A stretch of DNA of 64,000 nucleotides from Maribellus sp. YY47 (GCF_023111095.1 NZ_JALGYW010000003.1:131446-195445); one strand, 5' to 3'. Shown: positions 24,176-35,382, numbered from the stretch's first letter. Notes: generated from the letters alone by a model not told the origin. Made by a program: numbers and translations.

Positions 24176-25393
24176 TTGACTTCATACAAAGACATAAAAA
24201 TCAGTGATTTCACTTATGATCTGCCCGATGAACGGATTGCAAAATACCCGTTAAAGGAGCGCGACAAGTCGAAATTACTTACCTGGAAAGATGGCAAAAC
24301 AGGAGAAGATATCTTTGAAAACTGCATCTCCTATCTTCCTGACAATGCACAACTTGTATTTAACAACACCCGTGTTATTCACGCCCGTTTATTCTTTTTC
24401 AAGGAAACCGGGGCCAAAATTGAGATCTTCTGCCTGGAGCCGGTTGAACCCGGTGATCACCAGCTCGCTTTTCAGCAAACCGAAGAAGTAACCTGGAAAT
24501 GCATGGTGGGAAATTCAAAAAAATGGAAAGAAGGATTTCTAACACATACGTTTGAACTGGAAGGCAAAACAATCAACCTGACTGCCGCAAAAATTGCACA
24601 GGAGGAAAACACTTTTCACATTCGGTTTATCTGGAACGGCGGCGTTCATTTTTCAGAGATCATTGAGCACATCGGGCAATTGCCGATTCCGCCTTATTTG
24701 AACCGCGAAACGGAAGATTCGGACGAAGAAACCTATCAAACCGTTTATGCCAAAATCGATGGTTCGGTGGCTGCACCAACTGCCGGACTGCACTTTACCG
24801 AAAATGTTTTTGAGAACCTCCGCAAAAAGAATATCCAAACCCGTGAAGTGACCCTTCATGTGGGAGCCGGTACTTTTCAGCCTGTAAAATCGGAAACCAT
24901 CGACGGGCACACCATGCACCACGAACAGGTTGAAATTCCGATCGAAATTCTGAGAGCTTTTCTGGAGGACACAAGCAACATCATTGCGGTGGGAACCACA
25001 TCGGTGCGCTCAGTTGAAAGTTTATACTGGATTGGATTGCAGCTCGAAGAAAAGCGCTTCGATCCCTTTCGTCCCGAGGTAAAACAATGGGAACCTTACG
25101 AAAATAAAGCCAGCATCAGCGTTGAAAAAGCACTGCAAAACATCATCTATTTTCTGGCAGAAAACAACGAAAAAGCCATTCGTTTTTCCACCCAGATCAT
25201 TATTCTGCCGGGTTACAACTTTAAATTGATCAGCGGCATGTTTACCAATTTTCACCAACCACAAAGTACGCTGCTTTTACTGATCAGTGCATTTTTAGGT
25301 GATGACTGGAAAAAGGTATACAAATACGCACTGGCGAATAATTTTCGTTTCCTGAGTTACGGAGACAGTAATTTGTACCTGAAACACAAATAA
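24176..25393 (+). CDS. queA: S-adenosylmethionine:tRNA ribosyltransferase-isomerase
   Basis: A 405-residue cytoplasmic enzyme that moves the ribosyl part of SAM onto preQ1 in tRNA to form epoxyqueuosine. Family motifs are present: FNNTRVIHARL, GQLPIPPYLNR, SVAAPTAGLHFT, HVGAGTFQPVK, GTTSVRSVESL and FTNFHQPQSTLLLL. The N-terminus needs the residues before DFTYDLPDERIAKYPL, and no ATG exists between the promoter box and that point, so TTG at 24176 is the start. It is somewhat longer than the usual 345-360 residues because of an extended middle segment, as in other Bacteroidota. No queuosine partner genes lie next to it. Confidence 0.93.
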   Translation: MTSYKDIKISDFTYDLPDERIAKYPLKERDKSKLLTWKDGKTGEDIFENCISYLPDNAQLVFNNTRVIHARLFFFKETGAKIEIFCLEPVEPGDHQLAFQQTEEVTWKCMVGNSKKWKEGFLTHTFELEGKTINLTAAKIAQEENTFHIRFIWNGGVHFSEIIEHIGQLPIPPYLNRETEDSDEETYQTVYAKIDGSVAAPTAGLHFTENVFENLRKKNIQTREVTLHVGAGTFQPVKSETIDGHTMHHEQVEIPIEILRAFLEDTSNIIAVGTTSVRSVESLYWIGLQLEEKRFDPFRPEVKQWEPYENKASISVEKALQNIIYFLAENNEKAIRFSTQIIILPGYNFKLISGMFTNFHQPQSTLLLLISAFLGDDWKKVYKYALANNFRFLSYGDSNLYLKHK

Positions 25394-25527
25394 ATAAACA
25401 CAAGCCAACCTCTTTATTAAGTTTAGGTTTTGGTTTTACCTTCGACTAAAATTCATTGAAAACATTCAGAAATAATTAGTTAGGTTTGCAAGCCCTTTTT
25501 GTGGGGTATAATGGAAAAATGGATTAG

Positions 25528-27146
<1,619 letters not shown>

Positions 27147-27147
<1 letters not shown>

Positions 27148-27347
27148 TGGACGGCAGGCAACGTAAAAATATCCAGCCAGGAATGCTGGTCGAAATAGTT
27201 TTAAAAAAAGACCAGCGCACCGGGGAATTGACCGAAGGATTTGTAAAACGAATTCTTACCAAATCTCCGAATCATCCACATGGCATTAAAGTGATGCTGG
27301 ATGACGGACAAGTGGGACGCGTTAAAAATATTATAGAAGAGAGCTAA
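27147..27347 (+). CDS. ywbE: YwbE family protein
   Basis: A 66-residue protein of the YwbE (DUF2196) family, recognised by RKNIQPGMLVEIVLKKDQRTG and GIKVMLDDGQVGRVKNI (given here in separate runs of the family pattern). It is predicted to be a small SH3-like beta fold. The function is unknown. The ATG overlaps the TAA of the ABC-F gene, so it is co-translated with it; the pair suggests a shared role near the ribosome, which is inference. Confidence 0.88.
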
Positions 27348-27447
27348 GAGCTATCAGCTTCGAGCCACGAGTCAGGTAATAATAAATGATGATTCTCCGT
27401 CGACCTGTGCTTTCGGTCAAGGAACAAACTCTGAACTTCGAACGAAG

Positions 27448-27560
27448 AGTCATCGGTCATTAGTCATCAGAGAATTAAACTGGAAACTGTGACTGGAAAC
27501 TTGCTTCTAAAAATCTGAAAGCATTCAATACGCTCATTTCGCTGAACGTACGAGCTATTC
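27448..27560. repeat. Duplicated 3'-flank segment, copy 1
   Basis: About 113 bp sharing long runs with 27661-27787: AGTCATCGGTCATTAG at the left, AACTGTGACTG, TTGCTTCTAAAAATC, AAGCATTCAATACGCTCA, TTTCGCTGAAC and GTACGAGCTATTC at the right. The last bases equal the stop codon context of the convergent acyltransferase gene, so this looks like a copy of that gene's 3' flank. Confidence 0.75.
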
Positions 27561-27569
27561 TCTGTCCGG

Positions 27570-27626
27570 AAAAAAGGATGGCATCCGTCTGAGTCGATTC
27601 AGAAACGGATGCCATCCTTTTTTTTA
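27570..27626. terminator. Strong bidirectional terminator
   Basis: A perfect 19-bp stem (27570-27588 with 27605-27623) around GGATGGCATCCGT, with A6 on the left and T8 on the right, so it works on both strands. It stands between ywbE and the convergent acyltransferase gene, flanked by the two copies of the duplicated segment. Confidence 0.9.
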
Positions 27627-27660
27627 TACAGACAAACTGAAGTACCAGCTGTCAGCTAAA

Positions 27661-27787
27661 AGTCATCGGTCATTAGCCTCCGAAAAATAAACTGAAAACT
27701 GTGACTGATAAATTGCTTCTAAAAATCCGAAAAGCATTCAATACGCTCATTTCGCTGAACCCTGAACTCTGAACGTACGAGCTATTC
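27661..27787. repeat. Duplicated 3'-flank segment, copy 2
   Basis: Second copy of the 27448-27560 segment, with an extra CCTGAACTCTGAAC near the right end. It runs into the TAG stop codon of the acyltransferase gene (27784-27782). Confidence 0.75.
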
Positions 27788-29560
27788 CCGGTTGCCATAA
27801 AAACGATCCAAAATAGAACCGTCGTTTGCTTCTTTCGATAGTGATTCGATCGTATTTTTCGGAACATCGTACACATCCAGCACAATTAGTCCGTCGAGGC
27901 AATTGTTGAATTTCGGATCTACATTAAAACCGATGATCTTGGCATTCAGTTTAATGTATTTTTTGAGCAAAACTGGTAAGCCCGAATTCAGCTCATCCAC
28001 ATCGCCAATGGTTTTGTCGAGCCGGTCGATGCTGTCCATGTTTTCCATCAGCAGGTTAAGATCGGTATTGTCGCTCGTGAAAGTATAGCTGTTTCGGGAG
28101 CGGACATATTTTGCCAGTTGCCAGTTCAAATGATTTCGCAGAATATAACGAACAATCATATCTTTCGAAACCTTTGAATAGTTATTGCTGATACTCACCG
28201 GTCCGATCAGATAACGATACTCCGGATTTTTCAGCAGGAAGTACAAAATTCCCTTCCACAGCAAAAACAGCGGCATTGGTTTTCGCTGGTATTCCTTGAT
28301 TACAAACGAACGCCCGAGTTCTAGACTTTCTTCCAAAACCGGCTTCAGTTTGTCATCGAGGCGAAACAATGTTTGCAGGTAAAATCCCCGCTTCCCGTAC
28401 TGCTCCATTATATCTCTTCCCTGCCCGATACGATAAGCGCCAACAATTCGTTCTTCTTCTTCGTCCCAGATAAACATTTGATTGTAGTACAAATCAAACT
28501 CATCGATATCGATGCTGAGATTCGTTCCCTCCCCCACTTCGCGAAACGTAATCTCGCGCAGGCGTCCAATCTCGTTCAGAATATTCGGGATCAACTTCGT
28601 AGGGACACAGTACGAAATATAGTTTTTAAGTTTAAACAGGGTATATTCCGATTTGATCGACTGAATCTCTTTCATGATCACGTCTCTTGGAACCGGATCG
28701 ATAATCGGCTGCGGTTTTACCTCGGGTTTTAGCGAGTAATTAAAAAAGCGCCGCACTTCAATATCCGACTCCATACTGTAGGTTTTTGCACGAAGGAAAC
28801 GGCCAAACTGGTAAATGTCGCGAAAATGATTCTGTTCGGTTACCGAAATCGCGCTTCCGATCCTCACCTTAATGTTCTTGTGCCGTTTGCTCAGCAATTC
28901 AGAAGAAAGCCTTGCATGTTTCAACGACGGGTGAATTTTTGCAACAAAATGAAGAAAGCGGCTATTGGTGCCCTGGAACAAAACCGGTACTACCGGAACC
29001 TGCGCCTCCTTTATAAACTTAACCACCGGAATCTGCCAAACGGTATCGGTTACTCCGGCAAACGAATCTTTCACGCTGGCATCAATCGCCGGAAACAAAC
29101 ACAACACCCCGTTATTTTTCAAATGGGTATCCGCTTCTTGCCAACCGGCCATATTTTCCTCTTTCCTTTCAAAAGGATTTTCAGATAAAAAATACTCCGA
29201 AACCGGTTCAATCTTTTTCAACAGGAAACTCGACAACACTTTTACATCGCTCCGCACCATCGAAAGATACTTGATCAGCAGCAAGCCATCGAATCCTCCC
29301 AGCGGGTGATTGGCCACAACTACCAGCGGGCCTTCTTTCGGAATCTTTTTCAATTCATTTTCATCAAAGACCATGTTAATTTCCAACGTTTTTATCAACT
29401 CGTCAATAAAACCAACTCCTTGCTTTTGTGCAATTTGACGGTACATTTTATTGAGTTTGTTAAAACGAAGAATATACATGAGAAATTTAGCGAAATAATC
29501 TCCGCTGGCCAGAATGGCAGGACGATCACTAAACAGATCTTTCGGATTTTGTAAGTCCAT
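27782..29560 (-). CDS. Bifunctional acyltransferase (OlsF/GlsF type) for amino-acid lipids
   Basis: A 592-residue protein with two acyltransferase parts. Residues about 75-290 are a PlsC-like O-acyltransferase with the motif NHPLGGFDG (H85, D91) and LFPAIDASVK. Residues about 310-530 are a GNAT/hemolysin-type N-acyltransferase (EIGRLREITFREVGEGTN, DLYYNQMFIWDEEEERIVGAYR region). Ornithine lipids (OlsF) and glycine lipids of Bacteroides (separate GlsB and GlsA) are made by exactly these two activities. The fused form suggests one enzyme making a mono- and then di-acylated amino-acid lipid in the membrane. The amino acid, Gly or Orn, cannot be read from the sequence. Confidence 0.85.
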   Translation of the reverse strand: MDLQNPKDLFSDRPAILASGDYFAKFLMYILRFNKLNKMYRQIAQKQGVGFIDELIKTLEINMVFDENELKKIPKEGPLVVVANHPLGGFDGLLLIKYLSMVRSDVKVLSSFLLKKIEPVSEYFLSENPFERKEENMAGWQEADTHLKNNGVLCLFPAIDASVKDSFAGVTDTVWQIPVVKFIKEAQVPVVPVLFQGTNSRFLHFVAKIHPSLKHARLSSELLSKRHKNIKVRIGSAISVTEQNHFRDIYQFGRFLRAKTYSMESDIEVRRFFNYSLKPEVKPQPIIDPVPRDVIMKEIQSIKSEYTLFKLKNYISYCVPTKLIPNILNEIGRLREITFREVGEGTNLSIDIDEFDLYYNQMFIWDEEEERIVGAYRIGQGRDIMEQYGKRGFYLQTLFRLDDKLKPVLEESLELGRSFVIKEYQRKPMPLFLLWKGILYFLLKNPEYRYLIGPVSISNNYSKVSKDMIVRYILRNHLNWQLAKYVRSRNSYTFTSDNTDLNLLMENMDSIDRLDKTIGDVDELNSGLPVLLKKYIKLNAKIIGFNVDPKFNNCLDGLIVLDVYDVPKNTIESLSKEANDGSILDRFYGNRE

Positions 29561-29769
29561 TTTTTGTTGCTAACGGTATAAAAACCACAAGTAGTTCACT
29601 TACAAAAATAGGATGTTTTTTGATTTTTCATTTTGGATACCTGTTTTTTTACCGCGGCAACACTGCCTTTTCATCATTCATCAGATAAACAACACGATAG
29701 TACAATCGAGTGCTTTTTTTTGATCATATTTGCCCTCGATTTGTTATAAGTGGAGAAAAACAAGAAACA

Positions 29770-31605
29770 TTGGAAAATAAAACAGATACAAGCCTTTGGC
29801 TTCCCACATCGAAAAAAGAAGTACAGCAGCTGGGATGGAATGGAATTGATGTGATCCTTTTTACGGGCGATGCCTACATCGATCATCCGTCGTTTGGCGC
29901 CGCCGTTATTGGAAGAGTTTTGGAGCACGAAGGATTGCGTGTGGCCATTGTACCGCAACCCAACTGGAAAGACGATCTGCGCGATTTCAAAAAGCTGGGA
30001 CGACCCAACCTGTTTTTTGCAGTTACCGCCGGAAACATGGATTCGATGGTCAACCACTATACTGCGGGAAAGCGCAAACGCTCGAGCGATGCTTATACGC
30101 CCGGAGGAAGATCGGGACAGCGCCCCGACTATGCCTCGATAACCTATTGCAATATTCTGAAGAAACTTTACCCTGATGTTCCGATTATACTGGGAGGGAT
30201 TGAAGCTTCGCTGCGACGCGTTACGCATTACGACTACTGGTCGGATAAACTGATGCCTTCGATTTTGGAGGACACTAAAGCCGATCTTTTGTTCTACGGG
30301 ATGGGGGAAAAAACAATCGTGGAATTTGCCAAACTGGTAAAACGAGGTATTCCGGTAGAAAGTCTTACATCGATTCCGCAAACCGCCTTTATGGTCGGGG
30401 CCGATGAAGCCTACGCCACAAAAAAAGGCTGGGATGAACTGGAACTGGCTTCTCATGAAACCTGTCTGGCCGATAAGAAAGAGTATGCACGAAACTTCAT
30501 GCACATCGAGGAAGAGTCGAATAAAATGGAAGCCAAAAAGCTCGTTCAGCGTGTGGGCAAACGAAAAGTAATCGTTAATCCGCCATGGCCAACCTTTAAG
30601 GAAAGTGAAATCGACCGGGTCTACGACCTGCCTTATACCCGCCTTCCTCATCCGCGTTACCACAACAAGGAAACCATTCCGGCCTACGAAATGATCCGTC
30701 ATTCGATTAACATTCACCGGGGTTGTTTCGGGGGATGTACCTTTTGTACCATTTCGGCCCACCAGGGGAAATTTATTGCCAGCCGTTCCGAAAAATCCAT
30801 CCTGAAAGAAGTGGAAAAGGTAACGCAAATGCCCGATTTCAAAGGTTACATATCCGATTTGGGCGGCCCCTCAGCCAACATGTACAAAATGAAAGGCATT
30901 CACGAAGAAATTTGCAAAAAGTGTAAACGCCCCTCGTGTATTTTTCCTTCGATTTGTAAAAATCTGGATACCAATCACCAACCAATGCTCGATTTGTACG
31001 CAAAGGTGCGTCAGCATCCTAAAGTCAAGAAAGCTTTTGTGGGCAGTGGCATCCGTTACGATATGATCCTCGAAAAAACCAACAACGAGGAATGGAACAA
31101 AGCCAACCGCGAATATTTGCGCGAGGTGATCAAACACCATGTTTCGGGACGTTTAAAAGTAGCGCCTGAACATTCTTCGGATGAAGTGCTGAAATTTATG
31201 CGAAAACCGTCATTCAAATTGTTTGAGGAACTCAACGAGGAGTTCAAACGCATCAATAAAGAAGAAAATTTAAACCAGCAGTTGATTCCGTATTTTATTT
31301 CGAGCCACCCCGGCAGTAAATCGGAAGACATGGCTAATCTGGCCATTCAGACAAAAAATATGGATTTCAGGCTGGAGCAGGTGCAGGATTTTACGCCCAC
31401 GCCGATGACACTGGCCACCGTCGTTTATTATTCGGGCTACCACCCCTATACCATGGAAGAAATTTACACGGCCAAAAACAGTGACGCCAAGGAAAAACAA
31501 CGCCAGTTCTTTTTCTGGTACAAAAAAGAATTCAAAAACAAGATCATTAACGACTTAAAAGCTAAAGGGCGTGAGGATCTTGTAAAAAAACTGTTCAAAA
31601 AATAA
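29770..31605 (+). CDS. ygiQ: YgiQ-family radical SAM protein
   Basis: A 611-residue radical SAM protein of the UPF0313/YgiQ family. The N-terminal domain (LFTGDAYIDHPSFG, PNLFFAVTAGNMDSMVNHYTA) is family-specific. The cluster motif C319-x3-C323-x2-C326 lies in HRGCFGGCTFC, and further cysteines (KKCKRPSCIFPSIC) follow near residue 385. The C-terminus has APEHSSDEVLKFMRKPS and FTPTPMTLATVVYYSG. The reaction is not known. The start is TTG at 29770, giving the family-like N-terminus; a GTG at 29710 lies before a TATTTG promoter-like box and is unlikely. The DUF4197 gene follows after 21 bp. Confidence 0.9.
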   Translation: MENKTDTSLWLPTSKKEVQQLGWNGIDVILFTGDAYIDHPSFGAAVIGRVLEHEGLRVAIVPQPNWKDDLRDFKKLGRPNLFFAVTAGNMDSMVNHYTAGKRKRSSDAYTPGGRSGQRPDYASITYCNILKKLYPDVPIILGGIEASLRRVTHYDYWSDKLMPSILEDTKADLLFYGMGEKTIVEFAKLVKRGIPVESLTSIPQTAFMVGADEAYATKKGWDELELASHETCLADKKEYARNFMHIEEESNKMEAKKLVQRVGKRKVIVNPPWPTFKESEIDRVYDLPYTRLPHPRYHNKETIPAYEMIRHSINIHRGCFGGCTFCTISAHQGKFIASRSEKSILKEVEKVTQMPDFKGYISDLGGPSANMYKMKGIHEEICKKCKRPSCIFPSICKNLDTNHQPMLDLYAKVRQHPKVKKAFVGSGIRYDMILEKTNNEEWNKANREYLREVIKHHVSGRLKVAPEHSSDEVLKFMRKPSFKLFEELNEEFKRINKEENLNQQLIPYFISSHPGSKSEDMANLAIQTKNMDFRLEQVQDFTPTPMTLATVVYYSGYHPYTMEEIYTAKNSDAKEKQRQFFFWYKKEFKNKIINDLKAKGREDLVKKLFKK

Positions 31606-31626
31606 CACACTTTAAAACACAAAAAA

Positions 31627-32379
31627 ATGATCCGAAAAAAACTTTTACCGCTGTTACTGATTTTGTTGACAAGCTGTGCCGAATTGACCCAACTGGCCCA
31701 GCAAACCCTCGATGCAAACGCTCCGCTAACTCAAAATGAAATAGTAGCCGGACTAAAAGAAGCCCTGGTTACCGGCACCAATAAATCGGCTCAGTTGCTG
31801 GGGAAAACCGACGGCTACTACAAAGACGAGCTGGTAAAAATCATGCTTCCCCCCGAAGCCAATGTAATTGTCGACAACCTGAACAAAATTCCGGGAGGAG
31901 ATAAACTGGTGGAAGACGTTCTGCTGACCATTAACCGCGCTGCGGAAGATGCAGCCAAAGAAGCCGCTCCCATTTTTGTGAACAGCATTAAAAGCATGAC
32001 CATTTCTGATGCCGTGGGCATTTTAAAAGGACAAGACAATGCCGCTACGCAATACCTCCACAAAACGACTTACGACCAGCTTTTTGCACTTTACCAACCC
32101 AAAATTAAAAGTTCGGTAGAAAAAGAATTGGTGGGCGGACTTTCCACAAAAGAAAGTTGGGATAGCCTGACCAGAAAATGGAACACCCTTGCCAACAGTG
32201 TAGCCGGTAAAATTGCCGGATTAAAACCGGTTAACACCGAGTTGGAAGACTACCTGACCACAAAAGCACTCGACGGCCTTTTCCTAAAAATTGCAGGAGA
32301 AGAAAAACTGATTCGGGAAGATCCGGCGGCACGGGTTACCAGCCTGTTGAAACGCGTGTTCGGTTCGGTTGATGCATAA
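31627..32379 (+). CDS. DUF4197 lipoprotein
   Basis: A 250-residue exported protein. The signal peptide ends in a lipobox (LLILLTSC), so it is a lipoprotein with Cys at residue 17. The body matches the DUF4197 family (EIVAGLKEALVTGTNKSAQLLGK, YLHKTTYDQLFALYQPKI) and is mostly alpha-helical. No function is known for the family. It follows ygiQ in the same direction with a 21-bp gap and probably shares its promoter. Confidence 0.88.
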   Translation: MIRKKLLPLLLILLTSCAELTQLAQQTLDANAPLTQNEIVAGLKEALVTGTNKSAQLLGKTDGYYKDELVKIMLPPEANVIVDNLNKIPGGDKLVEDVLLTINRAAEDAAKEAAPIFVNSIKSMTISDAVGILKGQDNAATQYLHKTTYDQLFALYQPKIKSSVEKELVGGLSTKESWDSLTRKWNTLANSVAGKIAGLKPVNTELEDYLTTKALDGLFLKIAGEEKLIREDPAARVTSLLKRVFGSVDA

Positions 32380-32510
32380 ACGATCGTTTCTTTTTATTTT
32401 GTTCGACATATTTAATTGAGTTTTACATGAATAATTCTTAAATTAAATATGCCTTTCGCAGTGAAGGTTCAAAAAAGCAAAGGCTGGTATAAACTTAAAA
32501 CATAAACGCC

Positions 32511-32936
32511 ATGCGACTCGAATTTTGCAAAGTGGAAGAAGCCAACGGCTTGTTAAATCAGCTTATTGAACATCATCCCCATGCTATTTTCCTGACCGAT
32601 CATGATTTCAGGGTGAAGTATTACAACAAATCGTTCCAGGTACTTACCGAAAGTAGCAAGGGCGACATTCTTGATCATGAATTTTGTGAGATTATGGGAT
32701 GCACGCAGCGTGAAAAAATGCTGGACAGGAAAGAAGATCTGTGCAGTCATTGCCAGTTACGCGATCTGCTTTCGGGCTCCAACCTTTCGGAAGTGGAACT
32801 GATTCGCGATTTTGTAATTAAAAACCAGGTAAAAACCAAGCATCTGCACATCGATGCACATCGGGTGGTGATGGACGGACACAAATACCGCCTGATGGTG
32901 ATTGACGACCGGACAGTAAAAAACAAGATTGACTGA
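32511..32936 (+). CDS. Stand-alone PAS domain protein with a four-cysteine cluster
   Basis: A 141-residue soluble protein that is a single PAS fold (LLNQLIEHHPHAIFLTDHDF to the C-terminal strand YRLMVIDD) with no kinase, cyclase or DNA-binding domain attached. Inserted in the helical part are C59, C64, C78 and C81 (EFCEIMGC, then LCSHCQL). A cysteine insert of this type is found in PAS domains of some anaerobe sensor kinases and may bind an Fe-S cluster or other metal. It could be a redox sensor acting on a separate partner. It lies between the DUF4197 gene and GH92 with its own spacing, so it is probably a single gene. Confidence 0.75.
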   Translation: MRLEFCKVEEANGLLNQLIEHHPHAIFLTDHDFRVKYYNKSFQVLTESSKGDILDHEFCEIMGCTQREKMLDRKEDLCSHCQLRDLLSGSNLSEVELIRDFVIKNQVKTKHLHIDAHRVVMDGHKYRLMVIDDRTVKNKID

Positions 32937-32944
32937 AGTATATC

Positions 32945-32970
32945 TCCGGATCAAAACTCCGGAATTTTTG
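32945..32970 (+). terminator. Probable terminator after the PAS gene
   Basis: TCCGGA (32945-32950) pairs with TCCGGA (32958-32963), followed by ATTTTTG, nine bases after the stop. Confidence 0.5.
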
Positions 32971-32994
32971 AATCTTCAAATCATACCTTTCCCC

Positions 32995-33002
32995 TAAATT
33001 TG
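32995..33002 (+). promoter_or_regulatory. -7 box of the GH92 gene
   Basis: TAAATTTG, a full TAnnTTTG match 58 bp before the ATG at 33061. Confidence 0.6.
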
Positions 33003-33060
33003 ATAGCTTTACAGGCGTTTCGAAATAGCTTCGAATAAATAACCTGATACAACAAATCTT

Positions 33061-35382
33061 ATGATTAAGAAAATTGCACTGCTGACTATTCCAGTAATTA
33101 CCTTGTTTTCCTGCCAACCTACGCAATCGCCACCAGAAAAAGAAAATACACCCGCACCCGACCTTGCAAAATACGTCAACCCGATGGTCGGCACCAAAAA
33201 TATGGGACATACCTATCCCGGTGTTACCACGCCATTTGGCGGCGTGCAGCTCAGTCCTGACACGAATGAGGAACCTTATTCAATCGACGGCCAGTACAAT
33301 GGAGAAGCTTACCGCTATTGCTCGGGCTATCAATACGACGATAATACAATTTTTGGATTCAGCCATACACATTTTAGCGGCGTCGGTCATTCCGATCTGG
33401 GCGATTTTCTGGTGATGCCGACCACCGGTCAGCTGAACCTCGAGCCCGGAAAAGCCGTTGAACCGGGAAGTGGTTATCACTCGCAATTTTCGCACGACAC
33501 TGAAACTGCCGAGCCGGGTTATTACAAGGTTTACCTCGACGATTATAATATTGAAGCAGAATTAACCGCCAGCGACCGCGTGGGATTTCATCAATATACT
33601 TTTGAAAAACCGGGTGATGCACACATTCTGCTCGATCTTGTGTACAACATCTACAATTATCCCGAGAAAAATGTGTGGACCTTTATCCGCGTTGAAAATG
33701 ATTCGCTGGTAACCGGATTCAGGCAAACAAAAGGCTGGGCCCGCAACCGCAAAGTTTATTTTGCCATGGCTTTCTCAAAGCCTTTTGAAAGTTACGGGCA
33801 CAAAAAATACGATCCGGCCAGCTACAACGGATTTTACCGCCGCTTTAAAGAGGATGAAAACTTCCCCGAAATGGCCGGCAGAAATATTCGTGCCTACTTC
33901 AATTTCGATGCAAAACAGGATGAAAAAATCAAGATAAAATTTGCGCTTTCATCTGTAAGCACTGAAGGTGCCCTGAAAAATATGGCTGCCGAAATACCCG
34001 GATGGAATTTTGAAGCAGTAAAAACGGAAGCACGCCAAAAGTGGAATGAAGAATTGGCAAAAGTGAAAGTGGAGACTTCTACTGAGGAAGAAATGTATTC
34101 CTTTTACACCGCGCTTTACCACTCGAAACTCAGCCCGATTATTTACGAAGATGTGGACGGACAATACCTCGGCCTCGATCAGAATATCCATGAAAGCAAT
34201 GGTTTTACCAACTACACCATCTTCTCGCTCTGGGATACTTACCGGGCGCTGCATCCGCTGTTTAACATCCTCGATCCGCAACGTAACAGCGACATGGTAA
34301 AATCGATGCTGGCCCACCAGGAACAAAGTGTTCATCACATGCTCCCGATCTGGAGCCATTATGCCAACGAAAACTGGTGTATGATCGGCTACCATTCGGT
34401 TTCGGTAATTGCCGATGCTTTTGCCAAAGGAACCACCGACGCCGATCTCGAAAAAGCGCTCGATGCCTGCATCAGCACTTCAAAAGTGGCGTACTTTAAT
34501 GGAATTGGTGAGTACATGGAGGAAGGTTATGTTTCTGAAGAAGGTAGTCCGTATTCGGTTTCACTTACGCTCGAGTATGCCTACAACGACTGGTGCATTG
34601 CACAGCTTGCCAAAAAACTCGGAAAAACCGATGTTTATGACGAATACATAAAACGTTCGGAATCGTACAGAAATGTATATGACAGCCAGATCGGTTTTAT
34701 GCGGCCCAAACACCGCGACGGAAGCTGGCGAGAAGAATTTGACCCAATGGACACCGAAGGCCAGGGTTTTATTGAAGGCAATGCGTGGAACTACGGTTTA
34801 TATGTTCCGCAAGAGATTGACACCATGGTGGCAATGATGGGCGGGAAAGACAAATTTGCAGCTCAACTTGATGAGCTTTTTACTACCGAGGTAGCCGATA
34901 AATACATTGAAAAGAACGAAGACATTACCCGCGATGGAATGATCGGAAATTATGTACACGGTAACGAGCCCGGACATCACATTCCGTATTTGTACAACTG
35001 GACCAACCAGCCCTGGAAAACACAGGAGCGGGTACGGATGATCCTGGATACCATGTACAAAAACAAGGAGGACGGACTTTGCGGAAACGACGATGCCGGA
35101 CAAATGAGTGCCTGGTACATCTTTAGTTCGCTGGGCTTTTATCCAGTACTTCCAGGTTCAGACGAATACGCTTTGGGAAGCCCCATGGTTAAATCGGCAA
35201 CACTCAAGCTTGACAACGGAAAGATTCTAAAAATTGAAGCCATAAATCAAAGCCCGGGAAATGTATATGTTGAAAAAGTAGAGTTGAATGGTCAGCTTTT
35301 AAACTCCCTTTCGATCAAACATAGCGATATTGTGAATGGAGGCGACTTGAAGTTTTACATGAGCGACAAACCAAAGATCTAA
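33061..35382 (+). CDS. Glycoside hydrolase family 92 alpha-mannosidase (lipoprotein)
   Basis: A 773-residue exo-alpha-mannosidase of family GH92, calcium-dependent enzymes that invert the anomeric centre and trim mannose from N-glycans or yeast mannan. The signal peptide ends in a lipobox (VITLFSC), so it is surface- or periplasm-anchored. Family motifs are seen throughout: VNPMVGTKNMGHTYPG, TPFGGVQLSPDT, FGFSHTHFSGVGHSD, FSLWDTYRALHPL, and the catalytic segments GFIEGNAWNY (acid E572) and GNDDAGQMSAWY (D677, D678). It is not in a polysaccharide utilisation locus: no SusC/SusD genes lie near, and it is monocistronic with its own promoter box and terminator. Confidence 0.96.
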   Translation: MIKKIALLTIPVITLFSCQPTQSPPEKENTPAPDLAKYVNPMVGTKNMGHTYPGVTTPFGGVQLSPDTNEEPYSIDGQYNGEAYRYCSGYQYDDNTIFGFSHTHFSGVGHSDLGDFLVMPTTGQLNLEPGKAVEPGSGYHSQFSHDTETAEPGYYKVYLDDYNIEAELTASDRVGFHQYTFEKPGDAHILLDLVYNIYNYPEKNVWTFIRVENDSLVTGFRQTKGWARNRKVYFAMAFSKPFESYGHKKYDPASYNGFYRRFKEDENFPEMAGRNIRAYFNFDAKQDEKIKIKFALSSVSTEGALKNMAAEIPGWNFEAVKTEARQKWNEELAKVKVETSTEEEMYSFYTALYHSKLSPIIYEDVDGQYLGLDQNIHESNGFTNYTIFSLWDTYRALHPLFNILDPQRNSDMVKSMLAHQEQSVHHMLPIWSHYANENWCMIGYHSVSVIADAFAKGTTDADLEKALDACISTSKVAYFNGIGEYMEEGYVSEEGSPYSVSLTLEYAYNDWCIAQLAKKLGKTDVYDEYIKRSESYRNVYDSQIGFMRPKHRDGSWREEFDPMDTEGQGFIEGNAWNYGLYVPQEIDTMVAMMGGKDKFAAQLDELFTTEVADKYIEKNEDITRDGMIGNYVHGNEPGHHIPYLYNWTNQPWKTQERVRMILDTMYKNKEDGLCGNDDAGQMSAWYIFSSLGFYPVLPGSDEYALGSPMVKSATLKLDNGKILKIEAINQSPGNVYVEKVELNGQLLNSLSIKHSDIVNGGDLKFYMSDKPKI

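Noticed and set aside
29674-30828. A 384-codon open frame antisense to ygiQ
   Set aside because: It is the mirror of a well-conserved radical SAM gene and its product is rich in Phe, His and Arg without any recognisable domain.
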